DNA of 47,914 bases, from positions 1 through 47,914 of the forward strand of contig JAPHRK010000028.1 of the NCBI GenBank assembly GCA_026196105.1. The letters are read 5' to 3'. This document shows positions 35,984 to 44,126 of the stretch, piece after piece; within the stretch, counting starts at the first letter, position 1, and each line of letters begins with the position of its first letter. A program made the position numbers and the translations under genes. The notes beneath the pieces were generated by a model. It made no database searches, had not been told where the DNA came from, and was given only the letters and a program-made list of their open reading frames with translations. This stretch comes from Rhodospirillales bacterium (GTDB taxonomy: Bacteria > Pseudomonadota > Alphaproteobacteria > Rhodospirillales > JAPHRK01).

Positions 35984-37217
35984 AGCCAAGGTTGTCACTT
36001 TAGGGTGTCGCCTTAACACCTATGAATCTGAAGTCATACGCGACCACGCCCAGCAAGCTGGGTTGGAAGACACGCTAATCGTCAATACTTGCGCAGTGAC
36101 CAACGAAGCAGAGCGCCAAGCGCGTCAAACCATTCGCCGCCTGCGCCGAGAAAACCCTGAAGCCAAAATCGTTGTAACGGGGTGCGCTGCCCAGATTGAC
36201 CCTGATCGTTTTGCCGCGATGGATGAAGTAGATCGGGTGATCGGTAATAAAGAAAAAATGGAAGCCCAAAGCTTCCTGCCTGAAGAGCACGAACCTGTTG
36301 TCGTTAGTGATATCATGCAAGTTAAAGAAACGGCTCATCACCTGATCGGGGGGTTTGGTGGCCGAGCTCGGGCCTTTGTTCAGGTTCAGCAAGGCTGCGA
36401 CCATCGCTGTACTTTTTGCATTATTCCTTTTGGACGCGGCCCCAACCGCAGCCTGCCCATCGGTGCCGTGGCTGAACAAATAAGTACTTTGGTCAATAAT
36501 GGCTTTAAAGAAGTCGTGCTTAGCGGTGTCGATATCGCCTCTTACGGTCAAGACTTGCCGGGCAAACCCCCTTTAGGCCAAATGGTTCGACGCCTCCTTA
36601 ATTCCGTCCCGGGATTAGAACGTTTACGCCTCTCTTCCCTTGATCCTGCCGCTATTGACCCCGAATTCATGGCTTTGCTCGCTGATGAACCCAGATTGAT
36701 GCCCCATATTCATCTCAGCCTCCAAGCCGGTGATGATATGGTCCTTAAACGCATGAAACGCCGCCATTCCCGTGGGCAGGTTATTGAACTTTGTGATGCA
36801 ATGCGCCAGGCACGCCCCGATGTGGTTTTTGGCGCTGACCTGATCGCCGGGTTCCCGACAGAAACCGATGAGATGTTTGATAATGGCCTAGCCTGTTTTG
36901 AAGAATGCGGCCTGACTTTCACCCACGTCTTCCCTTATTCTCCACGTCCTGGAACTCCAGCAGCTAGTATGCCAGAAGTCCCAAAGGCCGTTCGCAAAGA
37001 GCGCGCTGCCAAAGTTCGGGAGTTTGGTGATAAGGCGCTAAACAGCTTCCTTCACTCTTGCATTGGAGATACGGCAAAGGTACTGGTTGAGCAACAAAGT
37101 AAGGGGCATACAGAACATTATGCTCCAATCCGTCTTTTGACCCCCGCGCCAGAAGGTGAGATCATAAGTGCAAAAGTTACAGCCGCTGAAAACGGCACAT
37201 TGATTGGTGAAATTTAG
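35976..37217 (+). CDS. mtaB: tRNA t6A37 methylthiotransferase MtaB
   Basis: 413 residues. Radical SAM enzyme that makes ms2t6A37 in tRNA. N-terminal domain ligand cysteines are in T-L-G-C-R-L-N, V-N-T-C-A-V-T and V-T-G-C-A-A; the radical SAM motif is C-D-H-R-C-T-F-C; a TRAM-like segment ends the chain. The R-L-N rather than K-x-N wording and the length fit MtaB rather than MiaB. It is in the run dapF-mtaB-ftsY. Confidence 0.94.
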   Translation: MAEAKVVTLGCRLNTYESEVIRDHAQQAGLEDTLIVNTCAVTNEAERQARQTIRRLRRENPEAKIVVTGCAAQIDPDRFAAMDEVDRVIGNKEKMEAQSFLPEEHEPVVVSDIMQVKETAHHLIGGFGGRARAFVQVQQGCDHRCTFCIIPFGRGPNRSLPIGAVAEQISTLVNNGFKEVVLSGVDIASYGQDLPGKPPLGQMVRRLLNSVPGLERLRLSSLDPAAIDPEFMALLADEPRLMPHIHLSLQAGDDMVLKRMKRRHSRGQVIELCDAMRQARPDVVFGADLIAGFPTETDEMFDNGLACFEECGLTFTHVFPYSPRPGTPAASMPEVPKAVRKERAAKVREFGDKALNSFLHSCIGDTAKVLVEQQSKGHTEHYAPIRLLTPAPEGEIISAKVTAAENGTLIGEI

Positions 37218-37229
37218 GGCCTATTGAAT

Positions 37230-38165
37230 ATGAGTGACGAAAAAAAAGGAAACTGGTTAAGCCGCATGAAAGAGGGGCTCAGTCGCTCTTCAACCAAACT
37301 TAAAACTGGCATTACTGACCGTTTCACCAAACGCAAACTTGACGATGAAGCTCTTGAAGAACTTGAAGAACTCCTAATTACGGCAGATTTAGGGGTCGAA
37401 ACCGCCATGCGGCTTTCTGCAGCCATTGCCAAGTCCCGTTTTGGCAAAGAAATGGACTCAGAAGAAATCCGCACTGGCCTCGCCGAAGAGATCACCCCAA
37501 TCCTTGAGCCCATTGCCAAACCCCTTGAAATCAACCCCGCCAACCGCCCCCATGTTGTTTTAGTTTGTGGCGTTAATGGTAGTGGCAAGACCACGACTAT
37601 TGGCAAGATGGCTAAGCAATTCCAGCAGCAAGGCAAAACCGTGATGTTGGCTGCGGCTGACACCTTTCGTGCAGCCGCAGTTGAACAGCTAAAGGTTTGG
37701 GGAGAGCGCAACAGTTGCCCGGTTGTTGCTAAGGAAACAGGCGCAGATGCCGCCGGCCTCGTTTATGACGCCGTTGAGCGCGCTAAACATGAAAATATTG
37801 ATGTTCTGCTCGTTGATACAGCCGGAAGATTACAAAATCGAGCGGACTTGATGGCTGAGTTAGAAAAAATTATTCGAGTAGTTAAAAAAGTCGACGATAC
37901 CGCTCCGCATAACTGCCTGCTTGTCCTTGATGCCACGGTTGGGCAAAACGCCCATAGTCAGGTGGAGATTTTTGGCAAGATCGTCAATGTCACAGGTTTA
38001 ATTCTCACCAAACTTGATGGCACAGCCCGCGGTGGTGTGCTTGTTGCCCTTGCTGATAAGTTCAAACTCCCCGTTCACGCCATTGGCGTCGGTGAAGGTA
38101 TTGATGACCTTCGCCCCTTTGAGGCCAGAGCCTTTTCAAGAAGCTTGCTTGGATTGGATAGCTGA
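37230..38165 (+). CDS. ftsY: Signal recognition particle receptor FtsY
   Basis: 311 residues from the ATG at 37230; a TTG at 37224 is not needed. NG domains only, without the long acidic A domain of E. coli FtsY, as in many alphaproteobacteria. GTPase motifs: G-V-N-G-S-G-K-T-T-T, D-T-F-R-A-A-A-V-E-Q-L, D-T-A-G-R and T-K-L-D-G-T-A-R-G-G. It docks SRP-ribosome complexes at the inner membrane, and Ffh is encoded at 29844-31217. Confidence 0.97.
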   Translation: MSDEKKGNWLSRMKEGLSRSSTKLKTGITDRFTKRKLDDEALEELEELLITADLGVETAMRLSAAIAKSRFGKEMDSEEIRTGLAEEITPILEPIAKPLEINPANRPHVVLVCGVNGSGKTTTIGKMAKQFQQQGKTVMLAAADTFRAAAVEQLKVWGERNSCPVVAKETGADAAGLVYDAVERAKHENIDVLLVDTAGRLQNRADLMAELEKIIRVVKKVDDTAPHNCLLVLDATVGQNAHSQVEIFGKIVNVTGLILTKLDGTARGGVLVALADKFKLPVHAIGVGEGIDDLRPFEARAFSRSLLGLDS

Positions 38166-38236
38166 GCTTCCGCTCTTTAGCGAGCAGTTTGTTACTGTCA
38201 TTCCCGAGAAATATGGAGTTAAAGGAAACGAAATTC

Positions 38237-38461
38237 CTAAATCAGGATATCGAGGTAGTAGCCCCGTTGAACGTCCGTGCGCGGTGGAACGTCCGAGGCC
38301 AAGAGGTGATCCAGTTTTTTAATCGCCCGCTTTTCATGAGCTGATTCTTTATAATCAATGAGAGTCGTCCGTGACTTAACATCTTTTGTCGCCGCAAAAG
38401 TCGCTTTCTGGTTATGGTGTGTGGGAACTGGTAAATTACCAATTTTTGAAGTGTCAACCAT
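38237..38461 (-). CDS. Small protein of unknown function
   Basis: 74 residues, preceded by a weak AGG site. It is charged, with no membrane segment. The ending V-P-P-R-T-D-V-Q-R-G-Y-Y-L-D-I-L-I looks like a conserved tail that I have seen in uncharacterised alphaproteobacterial proteins but cannot name. Another minus-strand frame covers the same bases but has a composition unlike a real protein. It is convergent with ftsY and downstream of the NUDIX gene. Real but unknown is the best call. Confidence 0.5.
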   Translation of the reverse strand: MVDTSKIGNLPVPTHHNQKATFAATKDVKSRTTLIDYKESAHEKRAIKKLDHLLASDVPPRTDVQRGYYLDILI

Positions 38462-38521
38462 GCGCCTACGATGTTAGTTATTTTTTCCGGATTCTGAGTC
38501 TAGCAGCTTAGGGTTAACAAA

Positions 38522-39067
38522 CTATTTCGGCATATCGTGTTTTGGGGTCCAAGCTTTCGACCTTACTGAAATTACTTTTTGATCACGGACTTTATCATAT
38601 TCCCGCAAGGCCCATTTCACACTTGGAAATGCCAAATGGTCCCATGGAATCTCTGCCCAATCGAAGAGCTTAACTTCTTCGCTTTCCATACCTGGAGCAA
38701 ATTCTGGCGACAGCATTTTCGCCCGATAAACAAGGTAGATATGCCCTATATGAGGGATGTCATAAGTCCCAAGCAGGTCAATGGCCTCAATTTTAGCCCT
38801 TGCCTCCTCCCAACTCTCCCGTTCAGCCCCTTGGGCAACGGTTTCATTCATTTCCATAAAACCAGCCGGGAAAGTCCAATAGCCAATCCTGGGCTCAATC
38901 GCTCGTTTACAAAGGAGAACCTTCCCTTCCCACTCAAAAATAGCTCCAACAACAATTTTGGGATTTTGATATTCGATATAACCACAATCAGGGCAGACCA
39001 AGCGTTCTCGGTCATCGCCATCAGGGATTTTTCTAATTGAAGGGCCAGGGAGAGCTTTATTTTCCAT
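38522..39067 (-). CDS. NUDIX hydrolase with a half zinc ribbon
   Basis: 181 residues. The Nudix box is complete: G-x5-E-x7-R-E-x2-E-E in the stretch from G-F-M-E-M to E-S-W-E-E-A, so a nucleoside diphosphate-linked substrate is likely hydrolysed. A ribbon-like segment before it keeps only one C-x-x-C (C-P-D-C-G-Y) followed by Y-Q-N-P-K-I-V-V-G; the usual first C-x-x-C pair is missing and no upstream start would restore it. The substrate is unknown. It lies just upstream of the small unknown gene. Confidence 0.88.
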   Translation of the reverse strand: MENKALPGPSIRKIPDGDDRERLVCPDCGYIEYQNPKIVVGAIFEWEGKVLLCKRAIEPRIGYWTFPAGFMEMNETVAQGAERESWEEARAKIEAIDLLGTYDIPHIGHIYLVYRAKMLSPEFAPGMESEEVKLFDWAEIPWDHLAFPSVKWALREYDKVRDQKVISVRSKAWTPKHDMPK

Positions 39068-39132
39068 GCCGGGGAGTTTGGCGAGGAAATATTGTCAGGG
39101 CAAGCTGAATCTAGAGCAAATCTCAGTTTGCT

Positions 39133-40557
39133 CTATGCAAATTTCAACAGGAATCGGACGATTTTTTTAGTCCGCTCACTAAAGAGCGACGGCACATAAA
39201 AAGACCCGGCAGCGCGTTTGCTAACTTCACCAAGAGTTGGATAAGGTGCAATCATTGAGGCCATTTGCCCGATTTTCATTTTGTTAGACAGAGCCAGAAC
39301 CCAGGTTTGAATGAGTTCCCCTGCGCGGGGGCCAACAATCGAAGCCCCGAGAATTTTGCCTTTTTTCGTGGTGATGACTTTCACCAGACCATCGGTTTTA
39401 CGCTCAGCCTGAGCCCGATCATTTTCACCAAAGGACCAGCGCAGAATATTAATCTCACGGCCTTGCTGTTTCGCCATTTCTTCCGTTAAGCCCACATGAG
39501 CGAGTTCTGGGGCGGTATAGGTTACCCACGGAACTGTCGAATGATCCGCTTTGGCGGGAAGCCTAAACAAGACATTACGAATAACAATTCCCGCGTGATA
39601 ACCCGCTACATGAGTAAACTGCATACCCCCAGCGACATCACCAATAGCGAATATCTTTTTGTTGCTGGTGCGCAGGCGTGCATCAACCTGGATACCTTTT
39701 GGCGAATAGGTAATTCCGGCAGCTTCCAGGCCTAAATTATTCACATTTGGGCGACGACCTGCGGCAATGAGAAGGTGGGACCCTTCAATAACCTGTTCAA
39801 TGCCGTTTTCTTCAATGGTAATCGCAATTCCAGCATCTTTTTTCGCTATGGAGACAACTTTTATACCTTCTTTTAGCTCAAGTCCGTCTTTTATTAGGCG
39901 CGTACGAACAATATCGACCAATTCAGCATCGTCTTTGGGCATGATGGAGAACATTTCGAGCAAAGTGACCTTGCAGCCTAAATGCCTGTGGGCCTGGGCC
40001 ATTTCAATGCCGATGGGCCCCCCGCCAATAACGATTAAATGTTCAGGCAGGCTCGTTTGTTCAAATATATTTTCATTGGTGAAGAAAGGGACACTATCAA
40101 GACCAGGGATAGGCGGGACGGCTGCTGAGGATCCTGTCGAAATAACAAAGCGTTTAGCTTCTACGATCGTGTCATTCACCTTCACTTGCTTAGGGTTGAT
40201 AAAGCTTGCGGCACCTTCGATAACCTGAACTCCAAGCCCTTCAAAACGTTCGACCGAATCATTGGGAGCAATGGCACCAATAACGTCATGGACATGGGAA
40301 AACACTTTTTTGGCATCGATTTTAGGTTCGTCTGCTAGAACGCCAAATTCTCCCGCTTTTCTAACATTTTCAGCAGCATGACCCGCCGCTAGAAGAGCTT
40401 TGGAAGGCACGCAACCATAGTTGAGACAATCACCACCCATTTTTGCTTTTTCAATCAGGACTGTTGAGGCCCCCATTTGAGAGGCACCAGCGGCGACACT
40501 TAGGCCACCGGACCCGCCTCCGATAACACAAATATCGGTTTTAATCACTTGGCTCAT
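39133..40557 (-). CDS. Mercuric reductase-like pyridine nucleotide-disulfide oxidoreductase
   Basis: 474 residues. FAD-binding G-G-G-S-G-G near 13-18, the redox disulfide Cys44/Cys49 in G-G-D-C-L-N-Y-G-C-V-P-S-K, NAD-binding G-G-G-P-I-G-I-E, and the dimerisation domain. The C-terminal His-Pro-Thr motif of lipoamide dehydrogenase is Y-P-T here, so the usual base is lost; there is no N-terminal metal-binding domain. It groups with uncharacterised MerA/RclA-like enzymes. The TVP38 gene lies 17 bases upstream in the same operon. The substrate is unknown. Confidence 0.88.
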   Translation of the reverse strand: MSQVIKTDICVIGGGSGGLSVAAGASQMGASTVLIEKAKMGGDCLNYGCVPSKALLAAGHAAENVRKAGEFGVLADEPKIDAKKVFSHVHDVIGAIAPNDSVERFEGLGVQVIEGAASFINPKQVKVNDTIVEAKRFVISTGSSAAVPPIPGLDSVPFFTNENIFEQTSLPEHLIVIGGGPIGIEMAQAHRHLGCKVTLLEMFSIMPKDDAELVDIVRTRLIKDGLELKEGIKVVSIAKKDAGIAITIEENGIEQVIEGSHLLIAAGRRPNVNNLGLEAAGITYSPKGIQVDARLRTSNKKIFAIGDVAGGMQFTHVAGYHAGIVIRNVLFRLPAKADHSTVPWVTYTAPELAHVGLTEEMAKQQGREINILRWSFGENDRAQAERKTDGLVKVITTKKGKILGASIVGPRAGELIQTWVLALSNKMKIGQMASMIAPYPTLGEVSKRAAGSFYVPSLFSERTKKIVRFLLKFA

Positions 40558-40574
40558 GGCGTTTCCTTCGAGAA

Positions 40575-41330
40575 TTATTGATTTTTTTCTTTGTATTTTT
40601 TGTAGGCAATAGGAATGACGGCAAGGATAGCCAAGCCGATGATGGGGGTAAGGATTTCTGGTGAAAAGATAATGCCGAGATCAGGGGTTTGGCCTGTGTC
40701 AAAAATTGCCCCTAGGCCGTTACCAACTGAGGCATAAACAAAAGCACCAGGAATGATACCAAAAAATGTCGCGATCATATAGGTGCGCATATTGACGCCC
40801 AGCACACCTGAGACAAGGTTTACCATCCAGAAGGGGAAAAGCGGAACAAGGCGCAAGACCATAAGGTAACTAAAAGCATTTTCATTGAAGCCATCTTCCA
40901 TCTTTTTCAAGGACGCTCCAGCTTTTTCACGGAAGAAATCATGGAAAGAGTAGCGGACTACTAGGAAATTTATTGTCGCCCCGATAGTTGCCCCACTAAC
41001 GGCATAAAGAGTACCTTCGATAGAGCCAAAGAGAAATCCGCTGCTAATGGTCAACCAAATAGCCCCAGGAATTGAAAGACTGGTTGCGATGGCATAAACT
41101 CCAATGAAGACCAAAATTGTCAACAGGTGGTTATTCGTTTTCCAATCGAGCAATTGCTGTCGATTTTCTTTTAAAGCTTCAAAGGTCAGATATTGGTCGT
41201 AGCCGAGAGCAAAGAATAACCCAATGGCTCCAGCAATGGCTAGAAGGGGAGCAAAGCGCCACAATGATGTTGGCTTATTCTCAATTTCTCTGGGGGTGTT
41301 TTGTACCATTATGGCTTCAATTTTTTCCAT
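40575..41330 (-). CDS. TVP38/TMEM64-family (SNARE-associated, DedA-like) membrane protein
   Basis: About 251 residues from the ATG at 41330 (other starts at 41309 and 41345 remain possible). It has about six hydrophobic segments; the family core G-A-T-I-G-A-T-I-N-F-L-V-V-R-Y and R-L-V-P-L-F-P-F-W-M-V-N is clear. TVP38 relatives include lipid scramblase-like proteins. It is encoded directly before a MerA-like oxidoreductase, a pairing found in many bacteria; the joint role is unknown. Confidence 0.87.
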   Translation of the reverse strand: MEKIEAIMVQNTPREIENKPTSLWRFAPLLAIAGAIGLFFALGYDQYLTFEALKENRQQLLDWKTNNHLLTILVFIGVYAIATSLSIPGAIWLTISSGFLFGSIEGTLYAVSGATIGATINFLVVRYSFHDFFREKAGASLKKMEDGFNENAFSYLMVLRLVPLFPFWMVNLVSGVLGVNMRTYMIATFFGIIPGAFVYASVGNGLGAIFDTGQTPDLGIIFSPEILTPIIGLAILAVIPIAYKKYKEKNQ

Positions 41331-41473
41331 TACTAAGCGACTCAACTCTAGTTTCTTTTAAAAGGGCGGTTATAGGTTTCTTTTTGCCAAACCTATATTA
41401 CAAGCCTAAACGCTGAGCACCAGTAACCTTTACGTTATGATAGTGATGACAGGCAATCACAAAACTGTGAGCT

Positions 41474-42286
41474 TTACATCATTGCCCCTGTTGGTAATTG
41501 AAAGCGGTAAATTCCCGGATAATCCCGTTTAAGGGTAGCTCCTCGATGTTTGACATAAGCCAACATGGGTTTGTTTTTTTCTAAAACATGACCATAAAAC
41601 GTATCAATTCCCATTTTTTGGCCTTCATGAGCCGCATGACTAAGCAATGCTGCTCCAATGCCACAGCTGTGATCGCTATCTTGAACAGAAACGGAAAATT
41701 CCCACTGATCACACTCAAGGTTGTCCCGTGCAATATGGACAACGCCAACACATCTTAATTGATCAGCTTCTTGGATAAATCCGATCCAACCTAAATGAAG
41801 GTCACGATCAATACTGGTTTCCCGCTCTAATTCTTTTTCACTCAGATAACGCACAGGACGGAAAAAGCGATTGTATCGGCTTTCAGCAGATGAGTGGTTG
41901 AACAGATCTACGACATAACCTTTGTCTGTCAGAGTCATAGGGCGCACCAACAAAGGCCTGCCTTTTTTAGTGTGGACCGTCTCATAATTTGACAGGGGAA
42001 TAAGTACGGCCTCAACCGAATGTTGACCCTCTCCAAGCTCTTGTTCAGGCAACGCGTCCCGCCCAAGCACTGATGGAGGTTTCCAAAAAGGCTGTGCCGT
42101 TTCAAATTCAGCCAAATTTTGAGCAATGCCTACATCCGCCAAAGTGCGACTATCATATTTCGTCATCACACGACGCGAGGTTGTTCGTTGCCGCCAAATT
42201 TTGAAGGCATTTTTGAGCAACACAAATAAATTACGAACGTTCGTGCTTTTAATTTTATGTAAATATGACGGTAAGGGTGTAAACAT
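41474..42286 (-). CDS. DUF1127-GNAT fusion acetyltransferase
   Basis: 270 residues from the ATG at 42286, with AGGAG eight bases upstream. Residues about 25-70 match DUF1127 (W-R-Q-R, then Y-D-S-R-T-L-A-D-V-G-I and Q-P-F-W-K-P). The C-terminal half is a GNAT acetyltransferase, with the acetyl-CoA loop in S-D-H-S-C-G-I-G-A-A-L-L. The acceptor is unknown. It lies downstream of tetR on the same strand, separated by 27 bases, so it is probably TetR-controlled. Confidence 0.8.
   Translation of the reverse strand: MFTPLPSYLHKIKSTNVRNLFVLLKNAFKIWRQRTTSRRVMTKYDSRTLADVGIAQNLAEFETAQPFWKPPSVLGRDALPEQELGEGQHSVEAVLIPLSNYETVHTKKGRPLLVRPMTLTDKGYVVDLFNHSSAESRYNRFFRPVRYLSEKELERETSIDRDLHLGWIGFIQEADQLRCVGVVHIARDNLECDQWEFSVSVQDSDHSCGIGAALLSHAAHEGQKMGIDTFYGHVLEKNKPMLAYVKHRGATLKRDYPGIYRFQLPTGAMM
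42233..42244. promoter_or_regulatory. Second palindrome (ACGAACGTTCGT) inside the GNAT gene start
   Basis: A perfect 12-base palindrome lies inside the first codons of the GNAT gene, 42 bases past its start. It shares the CGAACG half-site with the palindrome at 42918-42929 but has different spacing. It may be a second TetR site or chance. Confidence 0.3.
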
Positions 42287-42313
42287 CAAAGTCACTCCTG
42301 CCTCAATGAGAGG

Positions 42314-42904
42314 CTATTTCAATGAAGAATTAATCAGGTTATCGAAAGTAGCTCTGGCCATTTCTTTGGCTTTACTATGGTTGAGTACCGCACGGTAACT
42401 CATATAAGCGATGGTCAAGCCTTCGTAAGCATAGGCGAAGCGTTCAATATCCAAGTCTTTTTTGAACGCGCCTTCTTGCACGCATTTTTGCGCCACCCGA
42501 CTAATCACATCAATTCGTTCGGCAATTTTACCCACAATATAGTCTCGCAATGGTCCCGGTTGAGCGTCCAATTCAAAGGCAATAGACATTAAAGGACAAC
42601 CGCGGGAAAGAGTTTCATCACAAACCCATTGGGTATAATTTTCAAACAAAGCTTCCAGGCGAGCTATCCCGCCTTTGACCTTAAGCGCTGGCAAAACAAC
42701 AACTTCGGTAAAGCGTTCCACCAGTTGAACCATAACAGCTAACTGAAGAGATTCTTTTGAACCAAAATGTCCAAAGAGGCCGCTTTTAGACATACCGGTT
42801 CTAGAAGCGAGATTGCCAATACTAAGCGCGCCAACGCCAACCACTGCCGCTTCTTTAATTGCTGCATCCAATATGGCAGCTCGAGTTTGTTCACCTTTGC
42901 TCAT
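42314..42904 (-). CDS. TetR-family transcriptional regulator
   Basis: 196 residues from the ATG at 42904. The N-terminal helix-turn-helix has T-R-A-A-I-L-D-A-A, then L-S-I-G-N-L-A-S-R-T-G-M-S-K-S-G-L-F-G-H-F-G-S-K-E-S-L (about 8-55). The C-terminal ligand domain resembles the TetR_C group with C-P-L-M-S-I-A-F-E-L. A perfect palindrome lies 14-25 bases before the start, so autorepression is likely. The ligand is unknown. Confidence 0.92.
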   Translation of the reverse strand: MSKGEQTRAAILDAAIKEAAVVGVGALSIGNLASRTGMSKSGLFGHFGSKESLQLAVMVQLVERFTEVVVLPALKVKGGIARLEALFENYTQWVCDETLSRGCPLMSIAFELDAQPGPLRDYIVGKIAERIDVISRVAQKCVQEGAFKKDLDIERFAYAYEGLTIAYMSYRAVLNHSKAKEMARATFDNLINSSLK

Positions 42905-42917
42905 ACTCAAACAATAC

Positions 42918-42929
42918 GAACGATCGTTC
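42918..42929. promoter_or_regulatory. TetR operator upstream of tetR
   Basis: GAACGATCGTTC is a perfect 12-base palindrome, 14 bases before the tetR start. TetR-family repressors typically bind such sites over their own promoter. Confidence 0.6.
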
Positions 42930-43043
42930 TTTTTGTCAAGCTTAATGATAATGATGAACTAACCGTTTGATTTTATTTGTGAATGTCACACCCGACCTGA
43001 TCGTGCATTCAGAGTACATGAAAAGAATCGGAACTGACAAACT

Positions 43044-43073
43044 CTGGATTCCCCCTTCTACACAATGACAGTC
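43044..43073. repeat. Degenerate REP-like fragment
   Basis: CTGGATTCCCCC followed by ACAATGACAG resembles the flank of the dispersed repeat seen at 27441-27494 (GTCATTACCGG...). It has decayed and forms no clear hairpin. Nothing else is seen between 42930 and 43100. Confidence 0.3.
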
Positions 43074-43100
43074 AAAGAGGAAGGGGCAAATAAGGACCCT

Positions 43101-43889
43101 TTATCTCGCTTCCTGAATGATTGGATCGCCAACCTTGTAGGAGGAGATAATCTCCTGATAACGGCCTGAGACCTTCATCTCTTTCAAGCCTTCATTAAAA
43201 TCCTGACATACTTTATCGGATTTAAACACCGCTCTAAAATGGCTGGGCTCAAAGAGTGGGTGATGGGTGACCTCTTGATCCGTGGGTACCAAGCTTGAAA
43301 CACTTGGGTCTTTCCTGAACCATTCAAAAATATAACGATCGGCAATCACCACATCCGTACGGCCCCTAAAGAGTAGCTTATTTTGAATGCGCTGGTCGGC
43401 AACCTCTTTGTAATAGGGATTGCTCTCTGCCATTTGCTTGAATTCTTCACCCAAATAATTTTTGGCATTCTGAAAAGCTATAATGCTTCGGTTTTTAAGG
43501 TCTGCAACCGTGTCTATTTTCAAATTGTGGCTTTTAAGGCTGATTGCAAAGTTCCAATAGGTAATATGGCTATCTGAATAACAGCCGGGCAGACCCTTCA
43601 AGCCCGTGGACATAATGCCATCAATATCATTGTGGTTTAACATAACAAGGGTTCGGGCTAGAGGAAAATAAAGGGGCTCCATTTCATAGCCTTTAAAGGC
43701 TAATACCTCTTTGAGAATATCGAACTCAATCCCCCGGGCCTCATCTTTGATAACATAAGGGGGTATCCACAACCCAACAGCGATCTTTAAAGTTTCAGAA
43801 AAGGCAACCGATGGCAACGCCCAGATCAGTATCACGAGCAAAAGCCGATAGAGTTTAGACATTGCTGACCCAGCATACTCTTTCTTCAT
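43101..43889 (-). CDS. Orphan periplasmic solute-binding protein (SBP family 3 type)
   Basis: 262 residues from the ATG at 43889, with AGGA nine bases upstream. A signal peptide is seen (hydrophobic run after M-S-K-L-Y-R ending V-A-F-S). The mature part has the amino-acid-binding layout: G-L-W-I-P-P-Y near 42 and D-I-D-G-I-M-S-T in lobe two. Cysteines in P-G-C-Y-S. No permease or ATPase adjoins. A second orphan of the same class lies at 23295-24041. The ligand is unknown. Confidence 0.8.
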   Translation of the reverse strand: MKKEYAGSAMSKLYRLLLVILIWALPSVAFSETLKIAVGLWIPPYVIKDEARGIEFDILKEVLAFKGYEMEPLYFPLARTLVMLNHNDIDGIMSTGLKGLPGCYSDSHITYWNFAISLKSHNLKIDTVADLKNRSIIAFQNAKNYLGEEFKQMAESNPYYKEVADQRIQNKLLFRGRTDVVIADRYIFEWFRKDPSVSSLVPTDQEVTHHPLFEPSHFRAVFKSDKVCQDFNEGLKEMKVSGRYQEIISSYKVGDPIIQEAR

Positions 43890-44126
43890 TTGGCGCATTC
43901 CTTTTTCTTATTATTTGGTTCAGCACCGTTATTTTTTGAACCGTGGTCTTTTCTTTAACTTCTTTGATATGCGGTTCTCATAGGTTCTTTCAACCAAAAA
44001 AATAATTAAAGATTTTGTTTTACCTTTGTTGTTTAATAAAAAATTCTCCACCCCATTGCCTTTACCCTCTCTTAGTTCCAATATCTAACAAGAGGTTACA
44101 GCATTTATTTGAAGGATTGGCGGTTC

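Noticed and set aside
38242-38457. Alternative small gene on the minus strand
   Set aside because: It overlaps the 74-residue frame in another phase and has a basic, patternless composition; the other frame is more protein-like.
39114-39134. Terminator after the MerA-like gene
   Set aside because: The AGAGCAA/TTGCTCT hairpin overlaps the stop codon and has no T-run, so it is too weak to call.
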